Positions 1 through 9,612 are shown, counted from the stretch's first letter. The stretch: 64,000 nucleotides of DNA from Robiginitalea myxolifaciens (GCF_900115205.1 NZ_FOYQ01000001.1:709240-773239), one strand, 5' to 3'. Program-made: numbers and translations. The notes: generated by a model not told the origin, from the letters alone.

Positions 1-298
1 CATCCCGAATTTGGGCCGGGGTCATGGAAGATAACATGGTACGCGCAGTAGAGGCACCTACCCCGGAAACCGAAAGTAAGAGGCGAAAAATCTCTCGCTC
101 TCCCGGGGTGTAAAATCCGAATAGGGTGTGTGCGTCTTCCCGTACCTGGAGATGTGTGTAAATTTTGAGGGCTTCCTGGTCGGGGATGGCAGCATACGTA
201 TTCAGGGAAATATTCACGAAGTAGCCTACCCCGCCGCATTCAATAACAATGTGGGTTGGGTTCTTTTCAATGAGCCTGCCGCTGAGGTGTTCGATCAT
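1..298 (-). CDS. ruvA: Holliday junction branch migration protein RuvA (partial, C-terminus off the window)
   Basis: The reverse strand from an ATG at 296-298 reads an N-terminus starting MIEHLSGRLIEKNP, followed by ECGGVGYFV and then LLLSVSGVGASTARTML. The first part is the OB-fold of RuvA and the second is its first helix-hairpin-helix. RuvA is the tetrameric DNA-binding core of the RuvAB branch migration motor. About 99 codons are visible, roughly half of the usual 190-200, and the rest lies beyond base 1. Its start is 5 bases below the maeB stop, so the two are probably co-transcribed. The motor partner ruvB lies about 8 kb away on the same strand. Confidence 0.93.
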   Translation of the reverse strand, partial: MIEHLSGRLIEKNPTHIVIECGGVGYFVNISLNTYAAIPDQEALKIYTHLQVREDAHTLFGFYTPGEREIFRLLLSVSGVGASTARTMLSSMTPAQIRD

Positions 299-303
299 GG
301 TAT

Positions 304-2601
304 TTAGGTAGTACTTTGCTTGGCTTTACGGCGTTTTTCGCGTTCCTGGGCATCGATTACAGCCACCGCCGTCATATTCACAATTTCCTCTACGCTTGCG
401 CCCATAGGGACGATGTGCACCGAACGCCGCAGCCCCAGAATAATTGGACCAATGATATCCGAAGCGTGTAGTTCCTTAATGAGTTTATAGGTGATGTTGG
501 CCGAATCCAGGTTGGGGAAAATGAGGGTATTGACCTTTTGACCGTTGAGCTTGGAAAAGGGGAATTGACGTTGCCGGAGTTTGCGGTTCAGAGCAAAATC
601 GGTCTGGATTTCCCCGTCTACGAGCAATTCGGGATTTTCCTTATGGAGGATTTCTATTGCTTTCCGCATCTTTCGCGCGCCAGGGTGGGAAGAAGAACCG
701 TAGTTCGCATAAGACAAGAGCGCCATAATCGGTTCAAATCCGAACGCATTGGCAAGATTGGCCGTCATCCGTGTGATCTCCACGAGCTCCTCCGCCGTCG
801 GATCGATATTCAGGGAAGTATCGGCAAGAAACAACGGGCCCAGGGAGGTAATCATAATATGGACCGTAGCCGCTTTGGACACCCCAGAGGCCCGTCCAAC
901 GACTTCGAAAATCGGTTTTACCACCGAGCTATACGCCCGGGAATACCCGGATATCATTCCATCGGCATCCCCTTCCATGACCATCATGGCTCCGAAGTAA
1001 TTCCGGTCCCGCATCAGGCTCTGGGCGCTGTACATATTAGCCCCTTTACGTTGGCGCTGTTCCCAGTAGTTCCGGGCGTACTTCTCGCGCTTTTCCAGGG
1101 ATCCCTCTTCGAACTGGTCAATGATTTCGACATCGGCGTCGAACTCCAGTTCCTGCATCAGGCCTTCAATGGTGGGGCGATTCCCTAGCAGCACCGGTGT
1201 CGCGATACCTTCTTCATAGGCGATCTGAGCAGCCTTCAGGACATCGAGCTGGTCGGCCTCGGCAAAGACAATTTTCTTGGGTGCCGCCTTAGCCCGGCTC
1301 ATGAGCAGCCTGATTACTTTCTTATCGTCCCCGGAGCGCTGCAGCAGTTCGTCGCGATAGCGGTCCCAATCCTGTATCGGGGCTCGGGCAACACCGCTTT
1401 CCATAGCGGCCTTGGCCACTGCGGGCGGAATTTCCGCAATAAGCCGCGGATCAAAAGGTTTGGGAATGATGTATTCTTCGCCAAAGGTGAGGCGCATTTC
1501 CCCGTAGGCGATATTGACCTGTTCAGGGACAGGCTGCTTGGCCAATTGTGCCAGCGCAAGGACGGCGGCCATCTTCATTTCTTCATTGATCTTGGTGGCG
1601 CGAACATCCAGTGCACCTCGAAATATAAAGGGGAATCCCAGTACATTGTTTACCTGGTTGGGATGATCGGAGCGGCCCGTAGCCATAATGATGTCCTCCC
1701 GTGTTGCCATGGCGGTATCGTAGGCGATTTCGGGATCCGGGTTGGCCATCGCAAAAACGATGGGCTTGTCGGCCATACTCAGGAGCATCTCCGGGGAAAC
1801 GATATCCGCTATGGAGAGGCCAATAAAGACATCGGCATCCTTCATGGCTTCCTCCAGGGTATCGATTTTCCGATCGGTGGCAAACTCCCTTTTCTCGTCC
1901 GTGAGGGTTTCTCGGTCGCTGCGAATAACACCTTTGCTGTCGAGCATTACCAGGTTTTCGGGTTTTGCACCAAAGGCGCGGTACAAGCGGCTGCAGGATA
2001 TGGCCGCTGCGCCGGCTCCGCTAATGACGATCCGGACGTCTTCTATTTTTTTACCGCACAATTCCAGGGCATTTAACAGGGCTGCTGCAGAAATTATCGC
2101 CGTCCCGTGCTGGTCGTCGTGCATCACCGGGATATCCAGTTCCTCTTTGAGCCGTCTTTCGATTTCGAAGGCTTCTGGTGCTTTGATATCCTCCAGGTTA
2201 ATTCCACCGAAAGTAGGCGCAAGGATCTTTACGGTCTCCACAAACTTATCGACGTCCTTGGTATCCAGTTCAATATCGAAGGCATCGATATCTGCAAATA
2301 TCTTGAAGAGCAATGCCTTTCCTTCCATGACCGGCTTGGATGCCTCGGGACCGATATCACCCAGTCCTAGCACCGCCGTACCATTGGAAATGACGGCAAC
2401 GATATTCCCCTTTGAAGTGTACTTGTAGACCGTTTCCTTGTCCCTTTTGATTTCCAGGCAGGGTTCGGCTACCCCGGGCGAGTAAGCCAGGGCGAGATCC
2501 CGCTGGGTGGAATAGGGTTTGGTGGGCACTACCTTAATTTTCCCGGGACGGGGTTTAGCGTGGTAAACCAGCGCTTCGCGCCTTTTCTTTTCCTTGCTCA
2601 T
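304..2601 (-). CDS. maeB: NADP-dependent malic enzyme with fused phosphotransacetylase-like domain (MaeB type)
   Basis: This 765-residue protein joins two domains. Residues about 1-430 are malic enzyme: a PGVAEPCLEI segment, the MHDDQHGTA metal and malate site, and the GAGAAA nucleotide-binding turn. Residues about 430-765 are a phosphotransacetylase-like domain, with KIVFAEADQLDVLKAA at its start and SGYSRAYSSVVKP and GSSSHPGARKM inside. It makes pyruvate, CO2 and NADPH from malate; in MaeB enzymes the second domain is regulatory and normally not an active acetyltransferase. Length is typical for the fused form. It starts with ATG at 2599-2601. It is followed closely by ruvA. A TAnnTTTG-type box sits about 20 bases upstream. 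Confidence 0.96.
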   Translation of the reverse strand: MSKEKKRREALVYHAKPRPGKIKVVPTKPYSTQRDLALAYSPGVAEPCLEIKRDKETVYKYTSKGNIVAVISNGTAVLGLGDIGPEASKPVMEGKALLFKIFADIDAFDIELDTKDVDKFVETVKILAPTFGGINLEDIKAPEAFEIERRLKEELDIPVMHDDQHGTAIISAAALLNALELCGKKIEDVRIVISGAGAAAISCSRLYRAFGAKPENLVMLDSKGVIRSDRETLTDEKREFATDRKIDTLEEAMKDADVFIGLSIADIVSPEMLLSMADKPIVFAMANPDPEIAYDTAMATREDIIMATGRSDHPNQVNNVLGFPFIFRGALDVRATKINEEMKMAAVLALAQLAKQPVPEQVNIAYGEMRLTFGEEYIIPKPFDPRLIAEIPPAVAKAAMESGVARAPIQDWDRYRDELLQRSGDDKKVIRLLMSRAKAAPKKIVFAEADQLDVLKAAQIAYEEGIATPVLLGNRPTIEGLMQELEFDADVEIIDQFEEGSLEKREKYARNYWEQRQRKGANMYSAQSLMRDRNYFGAMMVMEGDADGMISGYSRAYSSVVKPIFEVVGRASGVSKAATVHIMITSLGPLFLADTSLNIDPTAEELVEITRMTANLANAFGFEPIMALLSYANYGSSSHPGARKMRKAIEILHKENPELLVDGEIQTDFALNRKLRQRQFPFSKLNGQKVNTLIFPNLDSANITYKLIKELHASDIIGPIILGLRRSVHIVPMGASVEEIVNMTAVAVIDAQEREKRRKAKQSTT

Positions 2602-2619
2602 GCGGTTGGATTAGTAATA

Positions 2620-2627
2620 CAAAAGTA
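2620..2627 (-). promoter_or_regulatory. Candidate Bacteroidota -7 box before maeB
   Basis: The reverse strand reads TACTTTTG, matching TAnnTTTG, about 20 bases before the maeB ATG. I see no TTG at the expected -33 position, so this is a weak call. Confidence 0.3.
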
Positions 2628-2651
2628 AGGGATTGGATGGGATTGAAATAG

Positions 2652-4043
2652 TTATTTCAGGGGGAATGGAAATTGGGGATGATCCAGTATTCCGGCAAAT
2701 AGTGGATTCGCCCGAATCCGAGCAGCAGGCCCCATGCCAAGCTCTTTCGCCTTTTGCAAAGCATTGATGGCCTCGTTGGGAGCATCTTGAAGCATCCTGG
2801 CCTCTGCCAGTCGTATCCACGAATATCCGCTATCCGGAAAAAAGAGTGTTAGCAGCTCACTACAATAAGCATAAGCTTTCGCCAGTCCAGGCACCTTCCA
2901 GGGATCAGAGGTCTCCACGATCATGGCAAATAGCCTGTTCTCCAATCGCGCAGCCATATTCACCAGATATGGATCTCCGGATTCTTTGTAGCGCTGACGG
3001 AGCTGCTCGCGTTGTTTTTTCCACCATTTGGCATCTGGATTTGCTTTATCCGATTTGCGCGCATTTTGAAACTTTTCGCGGTAGGTAGCCCATATGGATT
3101 CCTCAATTTCGGTAACCTTCTCCCAAGTGCGCTGTTGCTTTATGTATTCCGTACTTGTCGCCAAGCTGTGTGTGCGACGCGCCAGATCCTCGGGCAGGCG
3201 AGCCGCAGGGTAGTCGGCCTGAACGCCTCTCAGGGTCCTGACCGCTCCCAGGTAATCATTGGCCGCCTCGAGGCTGTCGGCAAGGCTCAACTCCCGGTCG
3301 AGAGCGGCCTGCCGTTGCGTTGCCATAGCCGGGTCGGCCGAGGCATCCGTGGCATGTTTCAGGTAGCGCATGGCCCTGAGGATAGCATCCTGCGGCGGCC
3401 AGCGATGGCGCCCGTCGAAAAAGAACAATCGGTTCGGGACGGAAATCGAGTTTAACCAACCCTCGGCCTGAAGCAGTTCCTGATAATTCATGTCCTTGTT
3501 CCCCACAATTCCGGCCCAAACAAAATTGGCTCCCGGTGCGGGAAAATGACCGGTGTTCTGAGAAAAGGATGCCCCACAACCAATGACTCCACGAATACTC
3601 CCACTCAATACAGCGATTGCCCCGGCCAGCCGGGCGCCACCACTAAAACCAGCGGTATATATGTTCTCATTATCGAGGGGATATTTCCGGAAAGTCTCGT
3701 CGATCAGGCGCTGGGCAACTTCAAAATTCAGTTGATACGAACCATTGCGGCTCCCATAAGAGCAAAAAACAGCCCAACCATTTTCAGCGGCGGCCGCAGC
3801 AAACACCGCCACCCCAAGCCTGCCGCGGGCAGCCGGGTCAAAGACGTACAAAACGGGATAACCTTCAGGTCCTGGTGCCTGCTCGGGAAGGTAGAAGGCA
3901 TAGCTTTCTGCCGGGTGCCCGGGAAGCGAAATACTATCGTTTATAACGCCCCGTCCAGGGTCCGTATTCGTTTGACTTAAGACGCTAGTAGAACCAGCAC
4001 ATAGAAGTACCAGGGAAACCCAGTATTTCCACTGCCGTACTAT
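2652..4043 (-). CDS. Secreted alpha/beta hydrolase (esterase/PHB depolymerase-like) with a helical C-terminal region; start codon unclear
   Basis: The frame is open from a stop at 4047-4049 down to 2652. It begins with a signal-peptide-like stretch (VRQWKYWVSLVLLCAG...VLSQ), then a hydrolase domain with a GFSGGAR nucleophile elbow (GxSxG) and a probable late His in DGRHRWPPQ. After about residue 230 comes an alpha-helical region that may hold TPR-like repeats near the end (SGYSWIRLAEARML). Substrate is unknown; an esterase is likely. No ATG, GTG or TTG precedes the signal peptide. The first possible codon is an ATA at 4041-4043 that overlaps the TAG of the transporter gene upstream, which suggests coupled translation. 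The first normal alternative, TTG at 3849-3851, would remove the signal peptide and the first strand of the fold. Confidence 0.7.
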   Translation of the reverse strand: MVRQWKYWVSLVLLCAGSTSVLSQTNTDPGRGVINDSISLPGHPAESYAFYLPEQAPGPEGYPVLYVFDPAARGRLGVAVFAAAAAENGWAVFCSYGSRNGSYQLNFEVAQRLIDETFRKYPLDNENIYTAGFSGGARLAGAIAVLSGSIRGVIGCGASFSQNTGHFPAPGANFVWAGIVGNKDMNYQELLQAEGWLNSISVPNRLFFFDGRHRWPPQDAILRAMRYLKHATDASADPAMATQRQAALDRELSLADSLEAANDYLGAVRTLRGVQADYPAARLPEDLARRTHSLATSTEYIKQQRTWEKVTEIEESIWATYREKFQNARKSDKANPDAKWWKKQREQLRQRYKESGDPYLVNMAARLENRLFAMIVETSDPWKVPGLAKAYAYCSELLTLFFPDSGYSWIRLAEARMLQDAPNEAINALQKAKELGMGPAARIRANPLFAGILDHPQFPFPLK

Positions 4044-5368
4044 GACTCAGGATTTTTGTCTTTGAAGACGATGGCTTTCTGAAATTTCAATCGCAATGCC
4101 AGGACAGCGGCAATGGCAAAGAACGTTGCTGCAAATAGCATGGCATTCACCGCATTTCCTCCCAGGAAGGTCGAAAAAATAGGACCGAAGGTTACCGTTT
4201 CAATACCCATAGGGATCACAATCATCATGTTGAGAATTCCCATATAGACCCCCCGACGTTCTTGAGGAACCACCTTGGAGACCATACTATACGGGATCCC
4301 CATCATCGCAGCCCAGCCTATTCCGAATAGTACCATAGGAACCAAAACCATTACAGGATCCGTGATATAGGGTATTGCGAATATCGCTGCTGCCGTACCG
4401 AACAAGCTGAGCGCATATACTTTTTTGCCGCCAAAACGCATGGTGAGCGGCACTAGAATTAAAGCTACAACCGCAGTTACGATATTGTAAGTTGTACTCA
4501 TTTTAGCGGCCTGTGCTGCCGCCTGAGAGGTATCATATCCCATTGTAGTCCGGAATAATGGGGTAATGAATTGCCAATAAATAAACAGGGCATACCACTG
4601 GAAGAAATAAACTATCGATAAGCTCCACATAAATTTGGGCATCTTCTTTACGGCTTCTGCGATTTCGATGAACGGGATCTTCAGCCGCTCCCCAAAAGGC
4701 AAAGCCTTATGCCGGTTTATTTCGGCCAGTTCTTCCTCCGAAGGCGGTATCTCAGGAGTCTTGGAAACCGACCACAATATGGTTGCCAGAGAAAGGAATG
4801 ATCCAATAAAGAAGGAGTAGTACAGCCATTTTGGAACCTCTCCCGTAATTTCCTCTCCCCCTCCAAACCAATCCTGGAACAGGAAAATTGAGGCATTGGC
4901 CATCAGGATACCGGCACCTACAAAAAGACTCTGCATCTGGTAACCGAGGTTCATTTGCTGATCGGGTAATTTGTCCCCGACGAAGGCGCGGTACGGTTCC
5001 ATAGCCATGTTATTTCCAACATCCAAAATCCATAAGAGACCCACGGCGAACCAAAGGGCCGGGCTTAGCGGAAACAGGAAAAGACAGATACTCCCCAGAA
5101 TGGCACCGATCAGGAAGAACGGTTTACGACGCCCCCAGCGAGGCGACCAGGTTCGATCCGATACGGCTCCGATAATGGGTTGTACGATCAACCCGGTAAT
5201 GGGTCCGGCGATATTCAGGATAGGGAGGATTTCCTCAGAGGCTCCCAAAAACAGGAAGATGGGATTGATTGCACTCTGCTGGAGACCGAAACTGTACTGG
5301 ATACCCAAAAATCCAACATTCATGTTGAAGATTTGCCAGAAACTAAGGCGCGGCTTTGGAATGGTCAT
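4040..5368 (-). CDS. MFS sugar transporter, SLC45/GPH-like
   Basis: This 442-residue protein has about 12 hydrophobic segments. After the second helix it carries GAVSDRTWSPRWGRRKPF, the loop motif of sucrose and maltose carriers of the SLC45/GPH type, and an NMAMEPYRAFVGD segment is also typical of this group. It probably moves a di- or oligosaccharide with a cation across the inner membrane; the sugar cannot be read from sequence. No glycosidase or TonB-dependent receptor lies nearby, so it is not in a polysaccharide utilisation locus. It starts with ATG at 5366-5368. Its stop overlaps the likely start of the hydrolase gene downstream. Confidence 0.85.
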   Translation of the reverse strand: MTIPKPRLSFWQIFNMNVGFLGIQYSFGLQQSAINPIFLFLGASEEILPILNIAGPITGLIVQPIIGAVSDRTWSPRWGRRKPFFLIGAILGSICLFLFPLSPALWFAVGLLWILDVGNNMAMEPYRAFVGDKLPDQQMNLGYQMQSLFVGAGILMANASIFLFQDWFGGGEEITGEVPKWLYYSFFIGSFLSLATILWSVSKTPEIPPSEEELAEINRHKALPFGERLKIPFIEIAEAVKKMPKFMWSLSIVYFFQWYALFIYWQFITPLFRTTMGYDTSQAAAQAAKMSTTYNIVTAVVALILVPLTMRFGGKKVYALSLFGTAAAIFAIPYITDPVMVLVPMVLFGIGWAAMMGIPYSMVSKVVPQERRGVYMGILNMMIVIPMGIETVTFGPIFSTFLGGNAVNAMLFAATFFAIAAVLALRLKFQKAIVFKDKNPES

Positions 5369-5488
5369 AGTCTGAATTGGTTATGGAAAGCAGGCAAAGC
5401 ACCCGCTTGTTCGCTTGGTTTGAACCTTAAATATAGTAACTTATAGGTCTTTAGCAGGAGGAAGCCTTAGAAATTAGGCCAAACTCCC

Positions 5489-6418
5489 TCAAGTGCCCGG
5501 TTCCAGAAATTGAATGTTCCGTTGCAGACCGGAAAATTTCGTGCGTTTTACCGCTGATTTTGGAAAGACCTGTCGAAAGACTTCTTCGGTAAGTTCCTGC
5601 CAATCCTCCCTGCGCATCCCCTTCAACGCTTCAGATGGCTGGAATCGCGGTTCCCCGTGCGGTTTTGAAAAACGATTCCAGGGACAAACATCCTGGCAAA
5701 CATCACACCCAAATATCCAATCGTCCCAGGCTCCGCTCATCTCCGGGGGAATCTCATTTTTCAGCTCAATAGTATAATAAGAAATGCATTTGCTGCCATC
5801 GACCACATAAGGGGCCACAATGGCTTGTGTCGGGCAGGCATCCAGGCAGGCCGTGCAACTACCGCAATGATCGGTAACCGGACTATCCTCGGGCAACTCC
5901 AGATCGAGTATGAGTTCGGCGATAAAATAAAAGGACCCTACCTGCTGGGTCAGGAGATTGCTGTGTTTGCCAATCCAACCCAGGCCACTGCGGGCTGCCC
6001 AGGCCTTATCGAGCACAGGTGCAGAATCCACAAAAATGCGCCCGCCCACTTCTCCAATTTCCTCCTGGATAATGACCATTAACTCCCTTAGCTTATCCTT
6101 GATCACCTTATGGTAGTCTTCCCCGTAGGCGTATTTGGAGATTTTATAACCCTCCGCCGAAAGTTCTTCCGATGGGTAGTAATTGTACAGTAGCGAAATT
6201 ACTGACTGGGCGCCCGGGACCAGTTTTCGCGGGTCCAGGCGTTTGTCGAAATGGTTTTCCATATACGCCATTTCACCGTGCATCCCATGCTTGAGCCATT
6301 GTTCCAGGCGGGGGGCCTCCTCCTCGAGAAAATCGGCGCGGGAGATACCGCAAGACAAAAAGCCCAGGCGTTTTGCCTCGGCTTTTATCAATACTGCATA
6401 TTTACCGCCATTGCTCAC
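5489..6418 (-). CDS. queG: Epoxyqueuosine reductase QueG
   Basis: QueG reduces epoxyqueuosine to queuosine in the tRNA wobble base, using cobalamin and two [4Fe-4S] clusters. The 309-residue protein has the expected cluster motifs, [13 protein letters not shown] followed by a lone Cys in DGSKCISYY, and [11 protein letters not shown] near residue 245. Upstream, [16 protein letters not shown] and GWIGKH are the family's cobalamin-domain signature. Length is normal for the short form without C-terminal HEAT repeats. The start is a GTG at 6416-6418 ([12 protein letters not shown]); an ATG two bases further upstream is out of frame and meets a stop at once. It is likely in one transcription unit with the genes upstream, although a repeat-rich spacer separates them. 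Confidence 0.95.
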   Translation of the reverse strand: MSNGGKYAVLIKAEAKRLGFLSCGISRADFLEEEAPRLEQWLKHGMHGEMAYMENHFDKRLDPRKLVPGAQSVISLLYNYYPSEELSAEGYKISKYAYGEDYHKVIKDKLRELMVIIQEEIGEVGGRIFVDSAPVLDKAWAARSGLGWIGKHSNLLTQQVGSFYFIAELILDLELPEDSPVTDHCGSCTACLDACPTQAIVAPYVVDGSKCISYYTIELKNEIPPEMSGAWDDWIFGCDVCQDVCPWNRFSKPHGEPRFQPSEALKGMRREDWQELTEEVFRQVFPKSAVKRTKFSGLQRNIQFLEPGT

Positions 6419-6472
6419 ATTGGGAAGGTAGGCGGAATTCCCAGTTTATCCAAGTACCCGAAATTTCTGTAA

Positions 6473-6512
6473 GGAATTTGGAGCTTGGAATTTGGGATTT
6501 GGGATTTACAAT
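6473..6512. repeat. Short degenerate direct repeat, GGAATTTGG/GGGATTT type
   Basis: The spacer between the cytochrome c gene and queG contains ggaatttgg, ttggaatttggg, gggatttggg and ggatttacaattt in succession. Each unit is a 7-9 base variant of GG(A/G)ATTT. It is too short and irregular for CRISPR and may be slippage-derived intergenic filler. Confidence 0.5.
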
Positions 6513-7142
6513 TTACATCGAAGCGGTAGGCGGCTGAAAACCCGGGACTACATTCTCGATGGGTTTGAGGGATTTGAGGTAGGTGAAAATGGCTTCGACA
6601 TCGTCGTCATTTAAGAAACGATACGCTTCAACCGGCATAGGTGGCATGATCGGACGGCTTTCATCGATACCCTTGAATTTCCCCTCGCGCAATGCTTTGG
6701 AAAACTGATCCAGGTCCCAGGTCCCGATCCCGGTAGCATCCGGGGTCAAATTCCCGGCATAGGAAGTCCCCCAGGGGCCAACCGCTGCCATCAAGTCTCC
6801 GGTAAATAGCACCCAGGGGCCTATAGGAACATTGTCCGGTACCGGAGGTAAAGACTGTGTACCATCAAATCCCATCATGTACTTGTCCATATCCAATACA
6901 GGTCCGCGTTCGGACATTTTCTTTGGGGTATGGCAATCGGCACAACCCATGATATTCACGAGGTATTCCCCCCTGGCTGCAAAATCCTCTTCCGAAGTTG
7001 GCTCAGCAATGTCTTCAACAACCGCCATGGTTCCATCGGGCGCACTGTCTTTAGTATCTGATTCTTTGCAGGCATCAATGGCTATTAAAGTTGGAATTAG
7101 TAGCCACAAAGCTTGTTTTGCGGAAAGTCTTGTGAGTTTCAT
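6513..7142 (-). CDS. Monohaem cytochrome c lipoprotein
   Basis: This 209-residue protein has one haem c site, CADCH, at about residue 65. Candidate distal Met ligands lie further on in PIMPPMPVEAYRFL, and DDVEAIFTYLKSLKP is the usual C-terminal helix of class I cytochromes c. The N-terminus MKLTRLSAKQALWLLIPTL ends in a Cys (IDAC) that fits a lipoprotein signal, although Asp at -2 is unusual. It should sit on the periplasmic face and carry electrons, but the partner is unknown. I chose the ATG at 7140-7142 because longer frame starts lack a signal. It lies 117 bases below the P450 gene on the same strand. Confidence 0.85.
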   Translation of the reverse strand: MKLTRLSAKQALWLLIPTLIAIDACKESDTKDSAPDGTMAVVEDIAEPTSEEDFAARGEYLVNIMGCADCHTPKKMSERGPVLDMDKYMMGFDGTQSLPPVPDNVPIGPWVLFTGDLMAAVGPWGTSYAGNLTPDATGIGTWDLDQFSKALREGKFKGIDESRPIMPPMPVEAYRFLNDDDVEAIFTYLKSLKPIENVVPGFQPPTASM

Positions 7143-7259
7143 TTGTAGTTGGTTATAAATTGTTCCTTCTAATCTAATCAAAATCAATAGACTACAGCTG
7201 AATGCTTGTATGGTTCGCCCAACAAACTGTACAACAAACAATTTCTATCTCCCGATTGG

Positions 7260-8573
7260 TCAGGATCTCTTCTCGAGTCGTACCCGTGCATTGGCCGGCT
7301 TGAGCGTGATCAAGGGCTTAATCTGTATTTCTCCGGAACCCGGAAAGAGCTGGTATTTGCCGAGGAGTTGTTGCAGTACCAGGGTCATTTCCATCATCGC
7401 AAAGTAAGCACCAATGCATTTGCGGGGTCCCGCTCCGAAAGGATAGAAATGCGGAGGTGCCTTCCCGGCTTCGGGCGCAAAGCGCTCCGGGCGGAAGGTG
7501 TCGGGATCTTCCCAAAAATCGGGGTGTCGGTGAATCTCATAGACTGAAAACAGCAGATCGGTTTGCTCGGGGATGTCAAAGCCCTGGGCGGTGTCGGCAG
7601 TGAGATTCTTGCGATCGATAAAATAGGCCGGTGGATAGAGCCGCATGGACTCGAGCAATACCTGTTCGGTAATGGATCCGGGACCCGGGTTGCGTCCTGC
7701 TTCGGATCGGATAGCCTCCTGCCAGGCTGGGTTTTCCGCCAGTAATTGGGCGGTAAAACTCAGGGCATTGGCTGTTGTCTCGTGCCCGGCTACAAAAAGG
7801 ACCAGGATCTCATCGATCAACTGCTCTTCCTCGATGGCGCCCCCGTCTTCGTACCGTGCCTGCAGCAACATATCGAGCAGGTCCCCGTGATCTGAAGTTT
7901 CGGCCTGTCGCCTTCGGATAATCTCGCGCAGTACTTCACGGGACCGCTGGGTTTGATTTAACTGACGCCGGATTACCCCAAAGTTTTCAAAATACCATTG
8001 CAAATAAGGTTGCCTGAGCTGACGAACCAACATCTGTTGATTAGACTCGGTGCTTTCGCGCAACGCCTCAATTTCCGCCTCCCCGACTGCTCCACTGAAC
8101 AGGGCCTCCACCACCACGCGGAAGGCCAACTTGCCGAATAAAGGATATACATCTACCTGACCTGCCTCCGGGAGATCCACTAATTCGCGGGCAATCGTGC
8201 TTGAAACAGTCTGGTAGAGTTTGTCGAGCTGTTTTTTGTGGAAACCCGGTTGGATCAATTTGCGCTGGCGGCGCCAAAGTTCTCCTTCAGAGGTGAGTAA
8301 GCCCTTGCCGAGATACCGGGCAACATCCTGGGTTTGAATACTCGTCTTGGTAAAGTTTTTCCAATTCTTTTGCAGGGCATATTCCAGCAAGATGGGATCC
8401 CTGGAAAAAATAACCGAGCGCTTGATCCCGACCTGTAAGCGGAATGAGTCGCCCAATTTTTCAAAGTTGTTTCGGTGGAACGGGAGCGGATTCTTCAGGA
8501 TTTCAAGGGAGTGTTTCAGAAAGCGAAACAAGCCCACCCTGGGGAACGACCGGTTTGAATCTGCGGTAGCCAA
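7260..8573 (-). CDS. Cytochrome P450
   Basis: This is a full-length bacterial P450 of 437 residues. It shows the I-helix oxygen-binding motif AGHETTAN, the K-helix ExxR motif in ESMRLYPP, the PERF meander segment (FRPERFAPE) and the haem-thiolate loop FGAGPRKCIG with the ligand Cys. No transmembrane segment is seen, so it should be cytoplasmic. The substrate is unknown; the sequence resembles fatty-acid-type bacterial P450s in general layout. No ferredoxin or reductase is adjacent. The start is a TTG at 8571-8573, two bases below the ruvB stop, and there is no upstream ATG in frame. Tight spacing suggests coupling to ruvB, an odd partner. Confidence 0.95.
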   Translation of the reverse strand: MATADSNRSFPRVGLFRFLKHSLEILKNPLPFHRNNFEKLGDSFRLQVGIKRSVIFSRDPILLEYALQKNWKNFTKTSIQTQDVARYLGKGLLTSEGELWRRQRKLIQPGFHKKQLDKLYQTVSSTIARELVDLPEAGQVDVYPLFGKLAFRVVVEALFSGAVGEAEIEALRESTESNQQMLVRQLRQPYLQWYFENFGVIRRQLNQTQRSREVLREIIRRRQAETSDHGDLLDMLLQARYEDGGAIEEEQLIDEILVLFVAGHETTANALSFTAQLLAENPAWQEAIRSEAGRNPGPGSITEQVLLESMRLYPPAYFIDRKNLTADTAQGFDIPEQTDLLFSVYEIHRHPDFWEDPDTFRPERFAPEAGKAPPHFYPFGAGPRKCIGAYFAMMEMTLVLQQLLGKYQLFPGSGEIQIKPLITLKPANARVRLEKRS

Positions 8574-8575
8574 AA

Positions 8576-9598
8576 CTAGAATAAGCCAGGTTGATCTCCT
8601 CCGTGAAGCCTGCCCAGATGCTTATAGGCTAGCTCAGTAACCTCACGCCCCCTCGGGGTCCGCATGATAAATCCCTGTTGAATCAGGAAGGGTTCGTAAA
8701 CCTCTTCAATAGTTTCTGCATTCTCGGATACTGCGGTTGCCAGGGTAGTCAGACCAACAGGTCCCCCTTTAAATTTATCGATAATGGTGGCGAGGATCTT
8801 GTTGTCCATCTCATCGAGCCCATGGGCATCTACGTTGAGTGCCTTCAAGCCAAATCGCGCGATGTTCATATCTATATTGCCATCTCCCTTGATCTGCGCA
8901 AAATCACGGACCCGGCGCAGCAAGGCATTGCTGATACGAGGCGTCCCCCGACTTCGGCCTGCAATCTCAATGGCAGCCTCCTCCGAGATCGGCACACGTA
9001 AAATATCTGCCGAACGCTGGACTATGGTTGAGAGCAACTCGGTATCGTAATACTGGAGCCGGCTGGAAATCCCGAATCGCGCACGCATGGGTGCTGTAAG
9101 TAATCCGGAACGGGTAGTAGCCCCTACCAGGGTAAAAGGTTCCAGGTGAATCTGAACTGAACGGGCATTGGGTCCGGATTCGATCATGATATCTATCTTA
9201 TAATCCTCCATGGCCGAATAGAGATACTCCTCTACCACAGGGCTCAGTCTGTGAATCTCATCGATAAAGAGTACATCCCGGGGTTCCAGGTTGGTCAGCA
9301 GGCCCGCCAGGTCTCCCGGCTTGTCGAGGACGGGACCGGAACTCACCTTGAGACCAACACCAAGTTCATTGGCGAGGATGTGGGCGAGGGTTGTCTTCCC
9401 AAGCCCCGGGGGGCCGTGCAAAAGCGTATGGTCCAACGCTTCCTTTCTCAAGTTCGCAGCTTGCACAAATATCTTGAGGTTTTCCAGAACCTGTTGCTGT
9501 CCGGTAAAGTCCTCAAAGGATATTGGGCGCAACGCCCTTTCGATATCTATTTCCTCTGGGGAAAGGCCTTCTGCGGACGGATCGAGATATTCATTCAT
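8576..9598 (-). CDS. ruvB: Holliday junction branch migration ATPase RuvB
   Basis: RuvB is the hexameric AAA+ motor that drives branch migration with RuvA. The 340-residue protein has Walker [10 protein letters not shown], Walker [10 protein letters not shown], sensor 1 GATTRSG followed by the [10 protein letters not shown] segment, and a C-terminal winged helix ending GLDEMD...[14 protein letters not shown]. The ATG at 9596-9598 ([11 protein letters not shown]) is chosen; the frame extends six codons further but that extension is not conserved in RuvB. A -7-like box ends only about 7 bases upstream, so the message may be almost leaderless. The P450 follows after two bases. Confidence 0.97.
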   Translation of the reverse strand: MNEYLDPSAEGLSPEEIDIERALRPISFEDFTGQQQVLENLKIFVQAANLRKEALDHTLLHGPPGLGKTTLAHILANELGVGLKVSSGPVLDKPGDLAGLLTNLEPRDVLFIDEIHRLSPVVEEYLYSAMEDYKIDIMIESGPNARSVQIHLEPFTLVGATTRSGLLTAPMRARFGISSRLQYYDTELLSTIVQRSADILRVPISEEAAIEIAGRSRGTPRISNALLRRVRDFAQIKGDGNIDMNIARFGLKALNVDAHGLDEMDNKILATIIDKFKGGPVGLTTLATAVSENAETIEEVYEPFLIQQGFIMRTPRGREVTELAYKHLGRLHGGDQPGLF

Positions 9599-9604
9599 GG
9601 TAAA

Positions 9605-9612
9605 CAAAGATA
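9605..9612 (-). promoter_or_regulatory. Candidate -7 box of ruvB
   Basis: The reverse strand reads TATCTTTG (TAnnTTTG). Transcription would start within a few bases of the ruvB ATG. No clear TTG at -33. Confidence 0.4.

Noticed and set aside
538-1188. 216-codon frame on the plus strand inside maeB
   Set aside because: Antisense to a conserved enzyme domain and without any recognisable motif.
2652-3851. Shorter hydrolase gene starting at TTG 3849-3851
   Set aside because: It would remove the signal peptide and the first strand of the hydrolase fold, which are clearly present in frame upstream.
6473-6512. CRISPR-like repeat
   Set aside because: Units are 7-9 bases, irregular and without spacers.
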